Below are positions 36,491 to 49,500 of a DNA stretch of 64,000 nucleotides, piece by piece. A model generated the notes under the pieces. That model saw only the letters and a program-made list of their open reading frames with translations, searched no databases and was not told where the DNA came from. Source of the DNA: Axinella damicornis (Eukaryota > Porifera > Demospongiae > Axinellida > Axinellidae); assembly GCA_963931865.1 (NCBI GenBank), contig OZ007512.1, positions 14,147,961 through 14,211,960 of the forward strand. The letters run 5' to 3'. The first letter of the stretch is position 1. Each line of letters starts with the position of its first letter. The position numbers and the translations under genes are program-made.

Positions 36491-36567
36491 ATGATAGGTT
36501 GTCACAGTTGATAGCTTTCAATGGGGTGATTGATACTGCTCACATATATAAAGACTGCCTGGCAAGC

Positions 36568-36599
36568 TACTAACCAGGTGCTTAAGCACCTGGTTAGTA
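36568..36599. repeat. 32-bp perfect palindrome centred on CTTAAG
   Basis: Left half TACTAACCAGGTGCTT, right half its exact reverse complement with no spacer. Each half carries an E-box-like CAGGTG/CACCTG. Confidence 0.95.
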
Positions 36600-37351
36600 T
36601 AGAATATACTGCAACGTGCCAAAGGCATGCCCTAAGAAAGCACTGGGACTTCACAATGCCCCTCCATAGTGCTTCTTCGAGCATACAATTGCCCCGAAGA
36701 CAGTGTCTTCTTTTCGTCGTCCCTGCATAGGGAAAGGGATAGTAGTAACACAATTGCAGGCCTGCTCAGCCCGTAGACAGAGTCTGAGGGCCGGCATAAA
36801 AGGCTGGGCTGGAGATGAATCAGTTGTCAGCAGAATGCATCAAGCAGCCAGGCCCCACCCCCTGGGCGTAGCCTGGCAGCTGGAGCTATAATATAGGACT
36901 TTGCTCCCCGCCCCGGCCCATAGTGCATTAAGTATGCCCTATTAAAGGCAGCAGATGCTGCAGGCTGATGCAATGCGGCCAGACGGCCCATCAGAAGACA
37001 GAAGGCTGTGAGGAGAGAGCCCATGAAGCTGCTTGAGTTGTTCAGCATGGTCTCCTCCCCATAGATGCAATCTCTCTATCCAGGGATGTTGCGATAACCA
37101 GTAAAGCAATGCATAAAGGTAATACAACTGTAGAACAGTTCTGTGCAACCTTACCATGAACATGAAGCCATATGGTCCGGCTTGCTGTTTAGCGCATGTT
37201 ATCACCTTCCATCACTAATTCCTTTGCAATTTCATGTAACATGACAATTTAGTTAAAAATGGTGGTTTCTCATAAAATAAAATAAAAAATAGAAATAAAT
37301 GCATCCGTTGATGCTGAGTCAACTCCTAGGAGAGAAACAAAAACTCTCCTA

Positions 37352-37425
37352 TGGCAATGGTGGGATTCGAACCTGCAACCTTTAGATTAGCAGTCGGATG
37401 CTTTAACCGCTAGGCCACCAGCCAC
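37352..37425 (-). pseudogene. tRNA-Ser(GCT)-like sequence, degenerate
   Basis: On the minus strand an A-box-like TGGCCTAGCGGTTAAAGC, an anticodon-loop-like CTGCTAA and a B box GGTTCGAATCCC occur at normal tRNA spacing. The anticodon stem and T stem do not pair well and there is no long variable arm, so this is more likely a tRNA-derived pseudogene or SINE head than a working tRNA. It lies immediately before the first satellite unit. Confidence 0.55.
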
Positions 37426-37429
37426 CCCT

Positions 37430-40400
37430 GATGCATCGATCGCCATCCCAGGATGCATCGACCGCCATCCCGGGATTCATCGATTCCCATCTCGGGATGC
37501 ATCGATCGCCATCCAGGGATGCTGGGATCGCCATCCAAGGAAGCCATCCCGGGATGAAAACGATAGCCAAACAGGGATACTGCGATCGCCATCCCGGGAT
37601 GCATCGATGATTATCTCGAGATCTTCATCACGGGATGCAATGATCACCATCCCGGGATGCATCGATCGCCATCCCGGGATGTATCGATCGCCATCGCGGG
37701 ATGCATCGATCGCCATCCCGGGATTCATCGATCACCATCCCGGGATGCATCGACCGCCATCCAGGGATGCTGCGATCGCCATCCCAAGAAGCCATGCCGG
37801 GATGAAAACGATAGCCATTCAGCTATCGCCATCCCGGGATGCATCGATGGTCATCTCGAGATCTCCATCCCGGGATGCAATGATCACCATCCCGGGATGC
37901 ATCGATCGCCATCCCGGGATGTATCGATCGCCATCCCGGGATGCATCGATCGCCATCCCGGGATTCATCGATCACAATCCCGGGATGCATCGATCGCCAT
38001 CCAGGGATGCTGCGAACGCCATCTCAAGAAGCCATCCCGGATGAAAACGATAGCCATCCAGGGATACTGCGATCGCCATCCCGGGATGCATCGATGGTCA
38101 TCTCGAGATCTCCACCACAGGATGCAATGATCACCATCCCGGGATGCATCGATCGCCATCCTGGGATGTATCGATCGCCATCCCGGGATGCATCGATCGC
38201 CATCCCAGGATTCATCGATCACCATCCCGGAATGCATTGATCGCCATCCCAAGAAACCATCCCGGGATGAAAACTATAGCCATCCAGGGATACTGCGATC
38301 GCCATCCTGGGATTCATCGATGGTCATCTCGAGATCTCCATCACGGGATGCAATGGTCGCCATCCCGGGATGCATCGATCGCCATCCCGGGATATGATGC
38401 ATCGATCGCCATCTCGGGATGCATCGATCACAATCTCGAGATCTCCATCCCGGGATGCAAAGGTAACCATCGTGGGATGCATGATCATCATCCCGGGATG
38501 CATCGATCGCCATCCCGGGATGCATCGATCGCCATCTCGAGATCTCCATCCCGGGATGCAATGATCACCATCCCTGGATGTATCGATCGCCATCCCGGGA
38601 TGCATCGATCGCCATCCCGGGATTCATCGATCACCAACCCGGAATGCATTGATCGCCATCCAGGGATGCTGCGATCGCCATCCCAAGAAACCATCCCGAG
38701 ATGAGAACAATAGCCATCCACGGATACTGCGATCGCCATCCTGGGATGCATCGATGGTCATCTCGAGATCTCCATCACGGGATGCAATGGTAACCATCCT
38801 GGGATCCATGATCGCCATCCCGAGATGCATCGATCGCCATCCCGGGATGCATCGATCGCCATCTCGAGATCTCCATCCCGGGATGCAATGGTAACCATCC
38901 TGGGATCCATGATCGCCATCCCGGGATGCATCGATCGGGATGCTGCGTCGACATCCAGTGGTGTAACGATCGCTATCCACCGATGCATCGATCGCCATCC
39001 CGGGATTCATCGGTCACCATCCCGGGATGCATCAATCGCCATCCAGGGATGCTGCGTTCGCCATCCCAAGAAGCCATCCCGGGATGAAGACGATAGCCAT
39101 CCAGGGATACTGCGATCGCCATCCCGGGATGCATCGATGGTCATCTCGAGATCTCCATCACGGGATGCAATGATCACCATCCCGGGATGCATCGATCGCC
39201 ATCCCGGGATGCATCGATCGCCATCCCGGGATGCATCGATCGCCATCCAGGGATGCTGCGACGCCATACAGTGGTGTAACGATCGCCATCCACGGATGCA
39301 ACGATCGCCATCCCTGGATGCATCGATCGCCATCCAGGGATGCTGAGATCGCCATCCCAAGAAGCCATCCCGGGATGAAAACGATAGCCATCCAGGGATA
39401 CTGCGATCGCCATCCTGGGATGCATCGATGGTCATCTCGAGATCTCCATCATGGGATGCAATGCTCCCCATCCCGGGATGCATCGATCGCCATCCCGGGA
39501 TGCATTGCTTGCCATCTTGAGATCTCCCTCCCGGGATGCAATGGTAACCATCCTGGGATCCATGATCGCCATCCCGGGATGCATCGATCGCCATCCCGGG
39601 ATGCATCGATCGCCATCCCGGGATGCTGTGACGCCATCCAGTGATGTAACGATCGCCATCCACGGATGCTTCGAAGGCCATCCCGGGATGCATCGATCGT
39701 CATCCCGGGATTCATCGGTCACCATCCCGGGATGCATCGATCGCCATCCAGGGATGTTGCGATCGCCATCCCAAGAAGCCATCCCGGGATGAAAACGATA
39801 GCCATCCAGGGATACTGCAATCGCCATCGATCCCTGGATGCATCGACGGTCATCTCGAGATCTACATCCCGGGATGCAATGATCACCATCCCGGGATGCA
39901 TTGATCGCCATCCCGGGAAGTATCGATCGCCATCCCGGGATGCATCGATCGCCATCCCGGGATTCATCGCTCACAATCCCGGAATGCATCGATCGCCATA
40001 CAGGGAAGCTGCGATCGCCATCCCAAGAAGCCATCTCGGATGAAAACGATAGCAATCCAGGGATACTGCGATCGCCATCCCGGGATGAATCGATGGTCTT
40101 CTCGAGATCTCCATCACTGGATGCAATGATCACCATCCCGGGATGCATCGATCGCCATCCCGGGATGCATCGATCGCCATCCCGGGATTCATCGAACACC
40201 ATCCCCGGAATGCATAGATCGCCATCCAGGGATGCTGCGATCGCCATCCCAAGAAGCCATCCCGGGATGAAAACGATAGCCATCCAGGGATACTGTAATC
40301 GCAATCGATCCCTGGATGCATCGATGGTCATCTCGAGATCTCCATCCCGGGATGCAATGATCTCCATCCCGGGATGCATCGATCGCCATCCCGGGATGCA

Positions 40401-41615
40401 TCGATCGCCATCTCGAGATCTCCTTCCCGGAATGCAATGGTAGCCATCCTGGGATCCATGATCGCAATCCCGGGATGCATCGATCGCCATCCCAGTTTGC
40501 ATCGATCGCCATCCAGGGATGCATCGATCGCCATCCCGGGATGCTGCGACGCCATCCAGTCGTGTATCGATCGCCACCCACAGATGCATGGATCGCAATC
40601 CCGTGATACTTCGATCGCCATCTCGGATGACACGATCGCCATCCAGGGATGCTGCGATTGTCATCCCGGGTGCATAGATAGCCATCCCGAGATGCATCGA
40701 TCTCCATCCCGAGATGTAATGATGGCCATCTCGGGATAGATGAATACCTTCTCGGGATGCATCGATCGCCATCCAGGGATGCTGGGATCGCCATCCAAGG
40801 AAGCCATCCCGGGATGAAAACGATAGCCAACCAGGGATACTGCGATCGCCATCCCGGGATGCATCGATCGCCTTCCCGGGATGCATCGATGATCATCTCG
40901 AGATCTTCATCACGGGATGCAATGATCACCATCCCGGGATGCATCGATCGCCATCCCGGGATGCATCGATCGCCATCCCGGGATGCTGTGACGCCATCCA
41001 GTGGTGTAACGATCGCCATCCACGGATGCATCGAAGGCCATCTTGGGGTGCGTCGATCGTCATCCCGGGATTCATCGGTCACCATCCCGGGATGCATCGA
41101 TCGCCATCCAGGGATGCGGCGATCGCCATCCCAAGAGCCATCCCGGGATGAAAACGATAGCCATCCAGGGATACTGCAATCGCCATCGATCCCTGGATGC
41201 ATCGACGGTCATCTCGAGATCTCCATCCCTGGATGCAATGATCACCATCCCGGGATGTATCGATCGCCATCCCGGGAAGTATCGATCGCCATTGCATCCC
41301 GGGATGCATCGATCGCCATCCCGGGATTCATCGATCACAATCCCGGGATGCATCGATCGCCATACAAGGAAGCTGCGATCGCCATCCCGGATGAAAACGA
41401 ATGCCATCCAGGGATACTGCGATTGCCATCCCCGGATGCATCGATGGTCTTCTTGAGATCTCCATCACGGGATGCAAGGATCACCATCCCGGGATGCATC
41501 GATTGCCATCCCGGGATGCATCGATCGCCATCCTGGGATTCATCGATCACCATCCCGGAATGCATTGATCGCCATCCAGGGATGCTGCGATCGCCATCCC
41601 AAGAAGCCATCCCGG
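37430..41615. repeat. subtelomeric satellite, left block (22-bp basic unit)
   Basis: Tandem units CATCCCGGGATG + CATCGATCGC, with variants containing CTCGAGATCTCCATC, GGATGAAAACGATAGCCATC, and CCAGTGGTGTAACGATCGC. Because 22 bp is not a multiple of three and the unit lacks stops in most frames, it yields long open frames on both strands (MHPGMAIDASRDGDR / MHRSPSRDASIAIPG); these are artefacts of periodicity. It ends at the CCGG target site of the Ginger element. Confidence 0.97.
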
Positions 41616-41897
41616 TGTCATAGTCGTGAATGACTCCCGTCGTACGTGACTCCCGGTCACTGCTGCCTAGGCGTCAGTGACTCCCGGTCACTCACGCCTA
41701 GGCGTGAGTGACTCCCCGAACATTGATGCCTAGGTGTGAGTGACTCCTCCCTGACGGCAATGACTCCCAGGGGTCACTCGTGCCTAGGCGGCAATGTTCG
41801 GGGAGTCACTTACGCCTTGGTATGATTGACTCCTGCGCGTATGGAGAGTATAATATTCATGACTTGGAGAAAAAGATAACACTGGAGGTAATATAAC

Positions 41898-42860
41898 TTT
41901 CAGAGATAATATTATAATGATTCTCTAGTGAGACCCATTTTAGAATATGCCAGCGAGATCTGGGGTGGGAACCTTGGGAAGGAAATTGAACAGGTTCACC
42001 GGCGATTTTGCAAGTTTGCACTTGGTCTCCCACAATCTGCCACAAACCTAGCTATCTATGGTGAGCTGGGAAGGTTCCCACTGGAAATCCGCAGGAACGC
42101 TATTATAATCAAATTTTGGCTGAGGCTTGCTACTAACTGGGATATATCACCCCTGCTGAAAGAAGCATATCTACTTCTCTCCTCTCTTCCTTCAGCCAAG
42201 TCATGGCTGAGCCAGATTAAAAACCTGCTCGATCGTACAGGCTTTGGCAATGCGTGGCTGAACCCAAGTAGTGTTGACCCAACAGGCTTCATCTCAGATT
42301 TCTCCCAGAGATGTGAAGATCAATACAGACAATCTTGGGAGAGTGAGCTCAATGCCTCCTCCGGGAAACTGAGAACTTACCGTTTATTCAAGAAAGAATT
42401 CTCCTGTGAAGCGTATTTGAATCTACCTCCCTACCTTCGAGTGCCAATCACAAAACTTAGAACAAGTGCCCACCCATTAAGAATTGAGACCGGACGTTAT
42501 GCCCTCCCCACCCCTTTGCCAGTAGAACAACGAACCTGCTGGTTTTGTACCAATCAGGTTGAGGACGAACCTCATTTCCTCATTGCCTGCAAACTCTATG
42601 ACAACAGCAACGCAAGAGGTGTGCTATTTGATCGATGCTCAATTCTGAACCCAGCATTCTCCACCATGACAGATACAGATAAAATGATCTTTATATTCCA
42701 AAGTAATGATAGTAATGTATTTAAACATTTAGGATACTATATTAGCTATGCATTGAATATCCGACATAAAGCACTCCAGTCAATATAATCCTCCGTATTT
42801 TGACTATTGGGCCTTCCTGGCCTCTATTGTCATTAAAATTATTATTATTATTATAATAAA
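41898..42860 (+). mobile_element. 3' fragment of a non-LTR retrotransposon nested in the Ginger element
   Basis: An open frame from about 41904 to 42788 (285 aa from the first downstream start codon) encodes the C-terminal part of a non-LTR reverse transcriptase: RPILEYASEIWG, then a helical linker (FALGLPQSATNLAIYGELGR), then the CX2CX8HX4C knuckle CWFCTNQVEDEPHFLIAC near the end. The RT catalytic domain is missing (5' truncation). A short ATT-rich tail (42836-42858) follows the stop. It splits the left inverted repeat from the Ginger coding remnants. Confidence 0.85.
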
Positions 42861-42922
42861 GGATAATACAATTATGCAAAAAAATTATAGTTGACATATC
42901 AGAATGCATGCAGTTCTAATAG

Positions 42923-43119
42923 CTACAGTAAACGCTGTCTTTTGGCTGCAGGAAATTTGGTCTGGAATTCCATTGGCTTCTGACGGATGTTAACTTGCCG
43001 CTTTGTGCAGTAACCACATTGCACTTCTGGTATTGCCGCTTTTCTACTGAACCCCATGCACGAATAATGGAACCATTGTTCGCACTCTTCGCACTCGATC
43101 ATTTTCCTGTCGTAGTGGT
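42923..43119 (-). pseudogene. PHD finger exon of the Ginger transposase
   Basis: Reads HYDRKMIECEECEQWFHYSC then MGF...VQCGYC, the Cys4-His-Cys3 pattern of a PHD zinc finger, and ends QTKFPAAKRQRLL with a stop at 42923-42925. Preceded by an acceptor-like TATATACAG. Its phase does not match the upstream fragment, as expected after internal deletion. PHD fingers are known accessory domains of Ginger1 transposases. Confidence 0.75.
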
Positions 43120-43146
43120 CTGTATATAGCTACATTAATAGCGTAC

Positions 43147-43425
43147 CTGCAACTCCAGAATGGCATGACTCAAGAATACGAGTTTTTTCCTCCTCTGATC
43201 TGATGCAGATGCGCCAGTCATTCCCATCCTTTTCACCTCAGTATTCTTCCTGTAATGTAGAACGCCCTTGTCCATCATGAAGTTGTTTCGGCATTTTCGC
43301 CGTAGGTTGGCCTTCTCCGCCTTTGAGAACCCATCGGGATACTTCCCCCGCAGTACATGTAGATAATCCTCCACAACACTCAGCTCTGTCCGAAACTCCT
43401 CCATACCCGAATAATGACACCGCAT
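43147..43425 (-). pseudogene. integrase N-terminal fragment of the Ginger transposase
   Basis: Encodes MEEFRTELSVVEDYLHVLRG then KYPDGFSKAEKANLRRKCRN and NFMMDKGVLHYRKN. This is the start typical of Gypsy/GIN/Ginger integrases (YLxxGxYPxGxxxxxKxxLRRxxxxFxxxxGxLxYR) just before the HHCC zinc-binding motif, which is not present. It ends at a donor-like CAG then GTACGC. Confidence 0.75.
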
Positions 43426-43585
43426 GATGGCGCATCAGCTTTTGTAGCGCCGTAGCATCAGCATTCGGTACGGTCGTACCGTACCGTGAAGGGGAGTCAT
43501 TCCCGCCAGGGGGGGGGTCACTTCCGCCTTAGGCGCTAATGACCGGGGAGTCACTCACGCCGGGGAGTCACTCACGCCTCTGACA

Positions 43586-46500
43586 CCGGGATGAAAACTA
43601 TAGCCATCCAGGGATACTGCGATCGCCATCCTGGGATGCATCGATGGTCATCCCGAGATCTCCATCCCGGGATGCAATGGTAACCATTGTGGGATGCATG
43701 ATCACCATCCCGGGATGCATCGATCGCCATCCCGGGATGCATCGATCGCCATCTGGAGATCTCCATCCCGGGATGCAATGATCACCATCCCGGGATGCAT
43801 CGATCGCCATCCCGGGATGCGTCGAACGCCATCCCGGGATGCATCGATCGCCATCCAGGGATGCTGCGACGTCATCCAGTGGTGTAACGATCGCCATCCA
43901 CTGATGCATCGATCGCCATCCCGGGATGCATCGATCGTCATCCCGGGATTCATCGGTCACCATCCCGGGATGCATCGATCGCCATCCAGGGATGCTGCGA
44001 TCGCCATCCCAAGCAGCCATCCCGGGATGAAAACGATAGCCATCCAGGGATACTGCAATCGCCATCGATCCCTGGATGCATCGATGGTCTTCTCGAGATC
44101 TCCATCCCGGGATGCAATGATCACCATCCCGGGATGCATCGATCGCCATCCAGGGATGCGGCGATCGCCATCCCAAGAGCCATCCCGGGATGAAAACGAT
44201 AGCCATCCAGGGATACTGATATCGCCATCGATCCCTGGATGCATCGACGGTCATCTCGAGATCTCCATCCCTGGATGCAATGATCACCATCCCGGGATGT
44301 ATCGATCGCCATCCCGGGAAGTATCGATCGCCATTGCATCCCGGGATGCATCGATCGCCATCCCGGGATTCATCGATCACAATCCCGGGATGCATCGATC
44401 GCCATACAAGGAAGCTGCGATCGCCATCCCGGATGAAAACGAATGCCATCCAGGGATACTGCGATTGCCATCCCCGGATGCATCGATGGTCTTCTTGAGA
44501 TCTCCATCACGGGATGCAAGGATCACCATCCCGGGATGCATCGATTGCCATCCCGGGATGCATCGATCGCCATCCTCGGATTCATCGATCACCATCCCGG
44601 AATGCATTGATCGCCATCCAGGGATGCTGCGATCGCCATCCCAAGAAGCCATCCCGGGATGAAAACTATAGCCATCCAGGGATACTGCGATCGCCATCCT
44701 GGGATGCATCGATGGTCATCCCGAGATCTCCATCCCGGGATGCAATGGTAACCATTGTGGGATGCATGATCACCATCCCGGGATGCATCGATCGCCATCC
44801 CGGGATGCATCGATCGCCATCTGGAGATCTCCATCCCGGGATGCAATGATCACCATCCCGGGATGCATCGATCGCCATCCCGGGATGCGTCGAACGCCAT
44901 CCCGGGATGCATCGATCGCCATCCAGGGATGCTGCGACGTCATCCAGTGGTGTAACGATCGCCATCCACTGATGCATCGATCGCCATCCCGGGATGCATC
45001 GATCGTCATCCCGGGATTCATCGGTCACCATCCCGGGATGCATCGATCGCCATCCAGGGATGCTGCGATCGCCATCCCAAGCAGCCATCCCGGGATGAAA
45101 ACGATAGCCATCCAGGGATACTGCAATCGCCATCGATCCCTGGATGCATCGATGGTCTTCTCGAGATCTCCATCCCGGGATGCAATGCTCACCATACCGG
45201 GATGCATCGATCGCCATCCCGGGATGTATCGATTGCCATCCCGGGATGCATCGATCGCCATCCCGGGATTCATTGATCACAATCCCGGGATGCATCGATC
45301 GCCATCCTGGGATGAATCGATCGCCATCCCGGGATGCGTTGATCGCCATCCCGGGATGCATCGATCGCCATCTCGAGATCTCCATCCCGGGATGCAATGA
45401 TCACCATCCCGGGATGCATCGATCGCCATCCCGGGATGCATCGAACGCCATCCCGGGATGCATCGATCGCCATCCAGGGATGCTGCGACGCCATCCAGTG
45501 GTGTAACGATCGCCATCTACTGATGCAAGGATCACCATCCCGGGATGCATCGATCGCCATCCTGGGATTCATCGATCACCATCCCGGAATGCATTGATCG
45601 CCATCCAGGGACGCTGCGATCGCCATCCCAAGAAGCCATCCCGGGATGAAAACTATAGTCATCCAGGGATACTGCGATCGCCATCCTGGGATGCATCGAT
45701 GGTCATCCCCGAGATCTCCAGCACGGGATGCAATGATCGCCATCCCTGGATGCATCGATTGCCATCCCGGGATGCATCGATCGCCATGTCGAGATCTCCA
45801 TCCCGGGATGCAATGGTAACCATCGTGGGATGCATGATCACCATCCCGGGATGCATCGATCGCCATCCCGGGATGCATCGATCGCCATCTGGAGATCTCC
45901 ATCCCGGGATGCAATGATCACCATCCCGGGATGCATCGATCGCCATCCCGGGATGCGTCGAACGCCATCCCGGGATGCATCGATCGCCATCCAGGGATGC
46001 TGCGACGCCATCCAGTGGTGTAACGATCGCCATCCACTGATGCATCGATCGCCATCCCGGGATGCATCGATCGTCATCCCGGGATTCATCGGTCACCATC
46101 CCGGGATGCATCGATCGCCATCCAGGGATGCTGCGATCGCCATCCCAAGCAGCCATCCCGGGATGAAAACGATAGCCATCCAGGGATACTGCAATCGCCA
46201 TCGATCCCTGGATGCATCGATGGTCTTCTCGAGATCTCCATCCGGGGATGCAATGATCACCATCCCGGGATGCATCGATCGCCATCCCGGGATGTATCGA
46301 TTGCTATCCCGGGATGCATCGATCGCCATCCCGGGATGCAATGGTAACCATCGTGGGATGCATGATCACCATCCCGGGATGCATCGATCGCCATCCCGGG
46401 ATGCATCGATCGCCATCTGGAGATCTCCATCCCGGGATGCAATGATCACCATCCCGGGATGCATCGATCGCCATCCCGGGATGCGTCGAACGCCATCCCG

Positions 46501-49500
46501 GGATGCATCGATCGCCATCCAGGGATGCTGCGACGCCATCCAGTGGTGTAACGATCGCCATCCACTGATGCATCGATCGCCATCCCGGGATGCATCGATC
46601 GTCATCCCGGGATTCATCGGTCACCATCCCGGGATGCATCGATCGCCATCCAGGGATGCTGCGATCGCCATCCCAAGCAGCCATCCCGGGATGAAAACGA
46701 TAGCCATCCAGGGATACTGCAATCGCCATCGATCCCTGGATGCATCGATGGTCTTCTCGAGATCTCCATCCCGGGATGCAATGATCACCATCCCGGGATG
46801 CATCGATCGCCATCCCGGGATGTATCGATTGCTATCCCGGGATGCATCGATCGCCATCCCGGGATTCATTGATCACAATCCCGGGATGCATCGATCGCCA
46901 TCCAGGGATGCTGCGAACGCCATCTCAAGAAGCCATCCCGGATGAAAACGATAGCCATCCAGGGATACTGCGATCGCCATCCCGGGATGCATCGATGGTC
47001 ATCTCGAGATCTCCACCACAGGATGCAATGATCACCATCCCGGGATGCATCGATCGCCATCCGGGGATGTATCGATCGCCATCCCGGGATGCATCGATTG
47101 CCATCCCGGTATGCATCGATCGCCATCTCGAGATCTCCATCCCGGGATGCAATGGTAACCATTGTGGGATGCATGATCACCATCCCGGGATGCGTTGATC
47201 GCCATCCCGGGATGCATCGATCGCCATCTCGAAATCTCCATCCCGGGATGCAATGATCACCATCCCGGGATGCGTTGATCGCCATCCCGGGATGCATCGA
47301 TCGCCATCTCGAGATCTCCATCCCGGGATGCAATGATCACCATCCCGGGATGCATCGATCGCCATCCCGGGATGCATCGAACGCCATCCCGGGATGCATC
47401 GATCGCCATCCAGGGATGCTGCGACGCCATCCAGTGGTGTAACGATCGCCATCCACTGATGCATGGATCGCCATCCCGTGATGCATCGATCGTCATCCCG
47501 GGATTCGTCGGTCACCATCCGGGGATGCATCGATCGCCATCCAGGGATGATGCGATCGCCATCCCAAGAAGCCATCCTGGGATGAAAACGATAGCCATCC
47601 AGGGATACTGAAATCGCCATCGATCCCTGGATGCATCGATGGTCATCTCGAGATCTCCATCCCAGGATGCAATGTTCACCATCCCGGGATGCATTGATCG
47701 CCATCCCGGGATGTATCGATCGCCATCCCGGGATGCATCGAACGCCATCCCGGGATTCATCGATTACAATCCCGGGATGCATCGATCGCCATCCAGGGAT
47801 GCTGCGAACGCCATCTCAAGAAGCCATCCCGGATGAAAACGATAACCATCCAGGGATACTGCGATCGCCATCCCGGGATGCATCGATGGTCATCTCGAGA
47901 TCTCCATCCCAGGATGCAATGATCACCATCCCGGGATGCATCGATAGCCATCCTGGGATATATCGATCGCCATCCCGGGATGCATCGATCGCCATCCCGG
48001 GATTCATCGATCACCATCCCGGAATGCATTGATCGCCATCCAGGGATGCTGCGATCGCCATCCTAAGAAGCCATCCCGGGATGAAAACTATAGCCATCCA
48101 GGGATACTGCGATCGCCATCCTGGGATTCATCGATGGTCATCTCGAGATCTCCATGACGAGATGCAGTGGTCGCCATCCCGGGATGCATCGATCGCCATC
48201 CCGGGATGCATCGATCGCCATCTCGGGATGCATCGATCACCATCTCGAAATCTCCATCCCGGGATGCAATGGTAACCATCCTGGGATGCATGATCACCAT
48301 CCCGGGATGCATCGATCGCCATCCCGGGATGCATCGATCGCCATCTCGAGATCTCCATCCCGGGATGCAATGATCACCATCCCTGGATGTATCGATCGCC
48401 ATCCCGGGATGCATCGATCGCCATCCCGGGATTCATCGATCGCCAACCCGGAATGCATTGATCGCCATCCAGGGATGCTGCGATCGCCATCCCAAGAAGC
48501 CATCCCGGGATGAGAACTATAGCCATCCAGGGATACTGCGATCGCCATCCTGGGATTCATCGATGGTCATCTCGAGATCTCCATCACGGGATGCAATGGT
48601 CGCCATCCCGGGTTGCATCGATCGCCATCCCGGGATGCACCGAACGCCATCTCGAGATCTCAATCCAGGGATGCAATGATCACCATCCCGGGATGCATCG
48701 ATCGCCATCCCGGCATGCATCGATCGCCATCCCGGGATGCATCGATCGCCATCCCGGATGCACCGATCGCCATCCCGGGATGCATCGATCGCCATCCCGG
48801 GATGCATCGATCGCCATCCCGGGATGCATCGATCGCCTTCCCGGGATGCATCGATGATCATCTCGAGATCTTCATCACGGGATGCAATGATCACCATCCC
48901 GGGATGCATCGATCGCCATCCCGGGATGCATCGATCGCCATCCCGGGATGCATCGATCGCCATCCCGGGATGCTGTGACGCCATCCAGTGGTGTAACGAT
49001 CGCCATCCACGGATGCATCGAAGGCCATCCCGCGGTGCGTCGATCGTCATCCCGGGATTCATCGGTCACCATCCCGGGATGCATCGATCGCCATCCAGGG
49101 ATGCGGCGATCGCCATCCCAAGAGCCATCCCGGGATGAAAACGATAGCCATCCAGGGATACTGCAATCGCCATCGATCCCTGGATGCATCGACGGTCATC
49201 TCGAGATCTCCATCCCTGGATGCAATGATCACCATCCCGGGATGCATCGATCGCCATCCCGGGAAGTATCGATCGCCATTGCATCCCGGGATGCATCGAT
49301 CGCCATCCCGGGATTCATCGATCACAATCCCGGGATGCATCGATCGCCATACAAGGAAGCTGCGATCGCCATCCCGGATGAAAACGAATGCCATCCAGGG
49401 ATACTGCGATTGCCATCCCCGGATGCATCGATGGTCTTCTTGAGATCTCCATCACGGGATGCAAGGATCACCATCCCGGGATGCATCGATTGCCATCCCG

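Larger units (their letters stand above)
35990..37351. other. gene-free region between the NAK kinase and the subtelomeric satellite
   Basis: I recognise no gene. 36117-36213 holds imperfect inverted repeats around GATTGATAC and GTATCAATC. 36458-36490 and 36568-36599 are perfect inverted repeats (separate entries). The stretch 36,600-37,080 is rich in short hairpins (GCCAAAGGC; AGCACTGGG...AGTGCT). A plus-strand acidic segment near 36,340-36,440 (DADSDDGAGSELSDPDDD then stop) may be a coding remnant but lacks support. Confidence 0.5.
41616..43585 (-). mobile_element. Ginger-type DNA transposon, deleted, with a nested retrotransposon
   Basis: 1,970 bp inserted in the satellite. The ends are TGTCATAGTCGTGAATGAC at the left and the reverse complement of TGTCAGAGGCGTGAGTGAC at the right, both continuing with repeats of GTGAGTGACTCCC. 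Flanking CCGG at 41612-41615 and 43586-43589 is the target duplication. Removing the element and one CCGG restores the satellite motif CCATCCCGGGATGAAAAC seen at other sites. Inside, on the minus strand, are an integrase N-terminal-like fragment and a PHD finger; the DDE core is absent. TGT...ACA ends, CCGG duplications and a Gypsy-like integrase are known hallmarks of the Ginger1 group. Confidence 0.88.
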
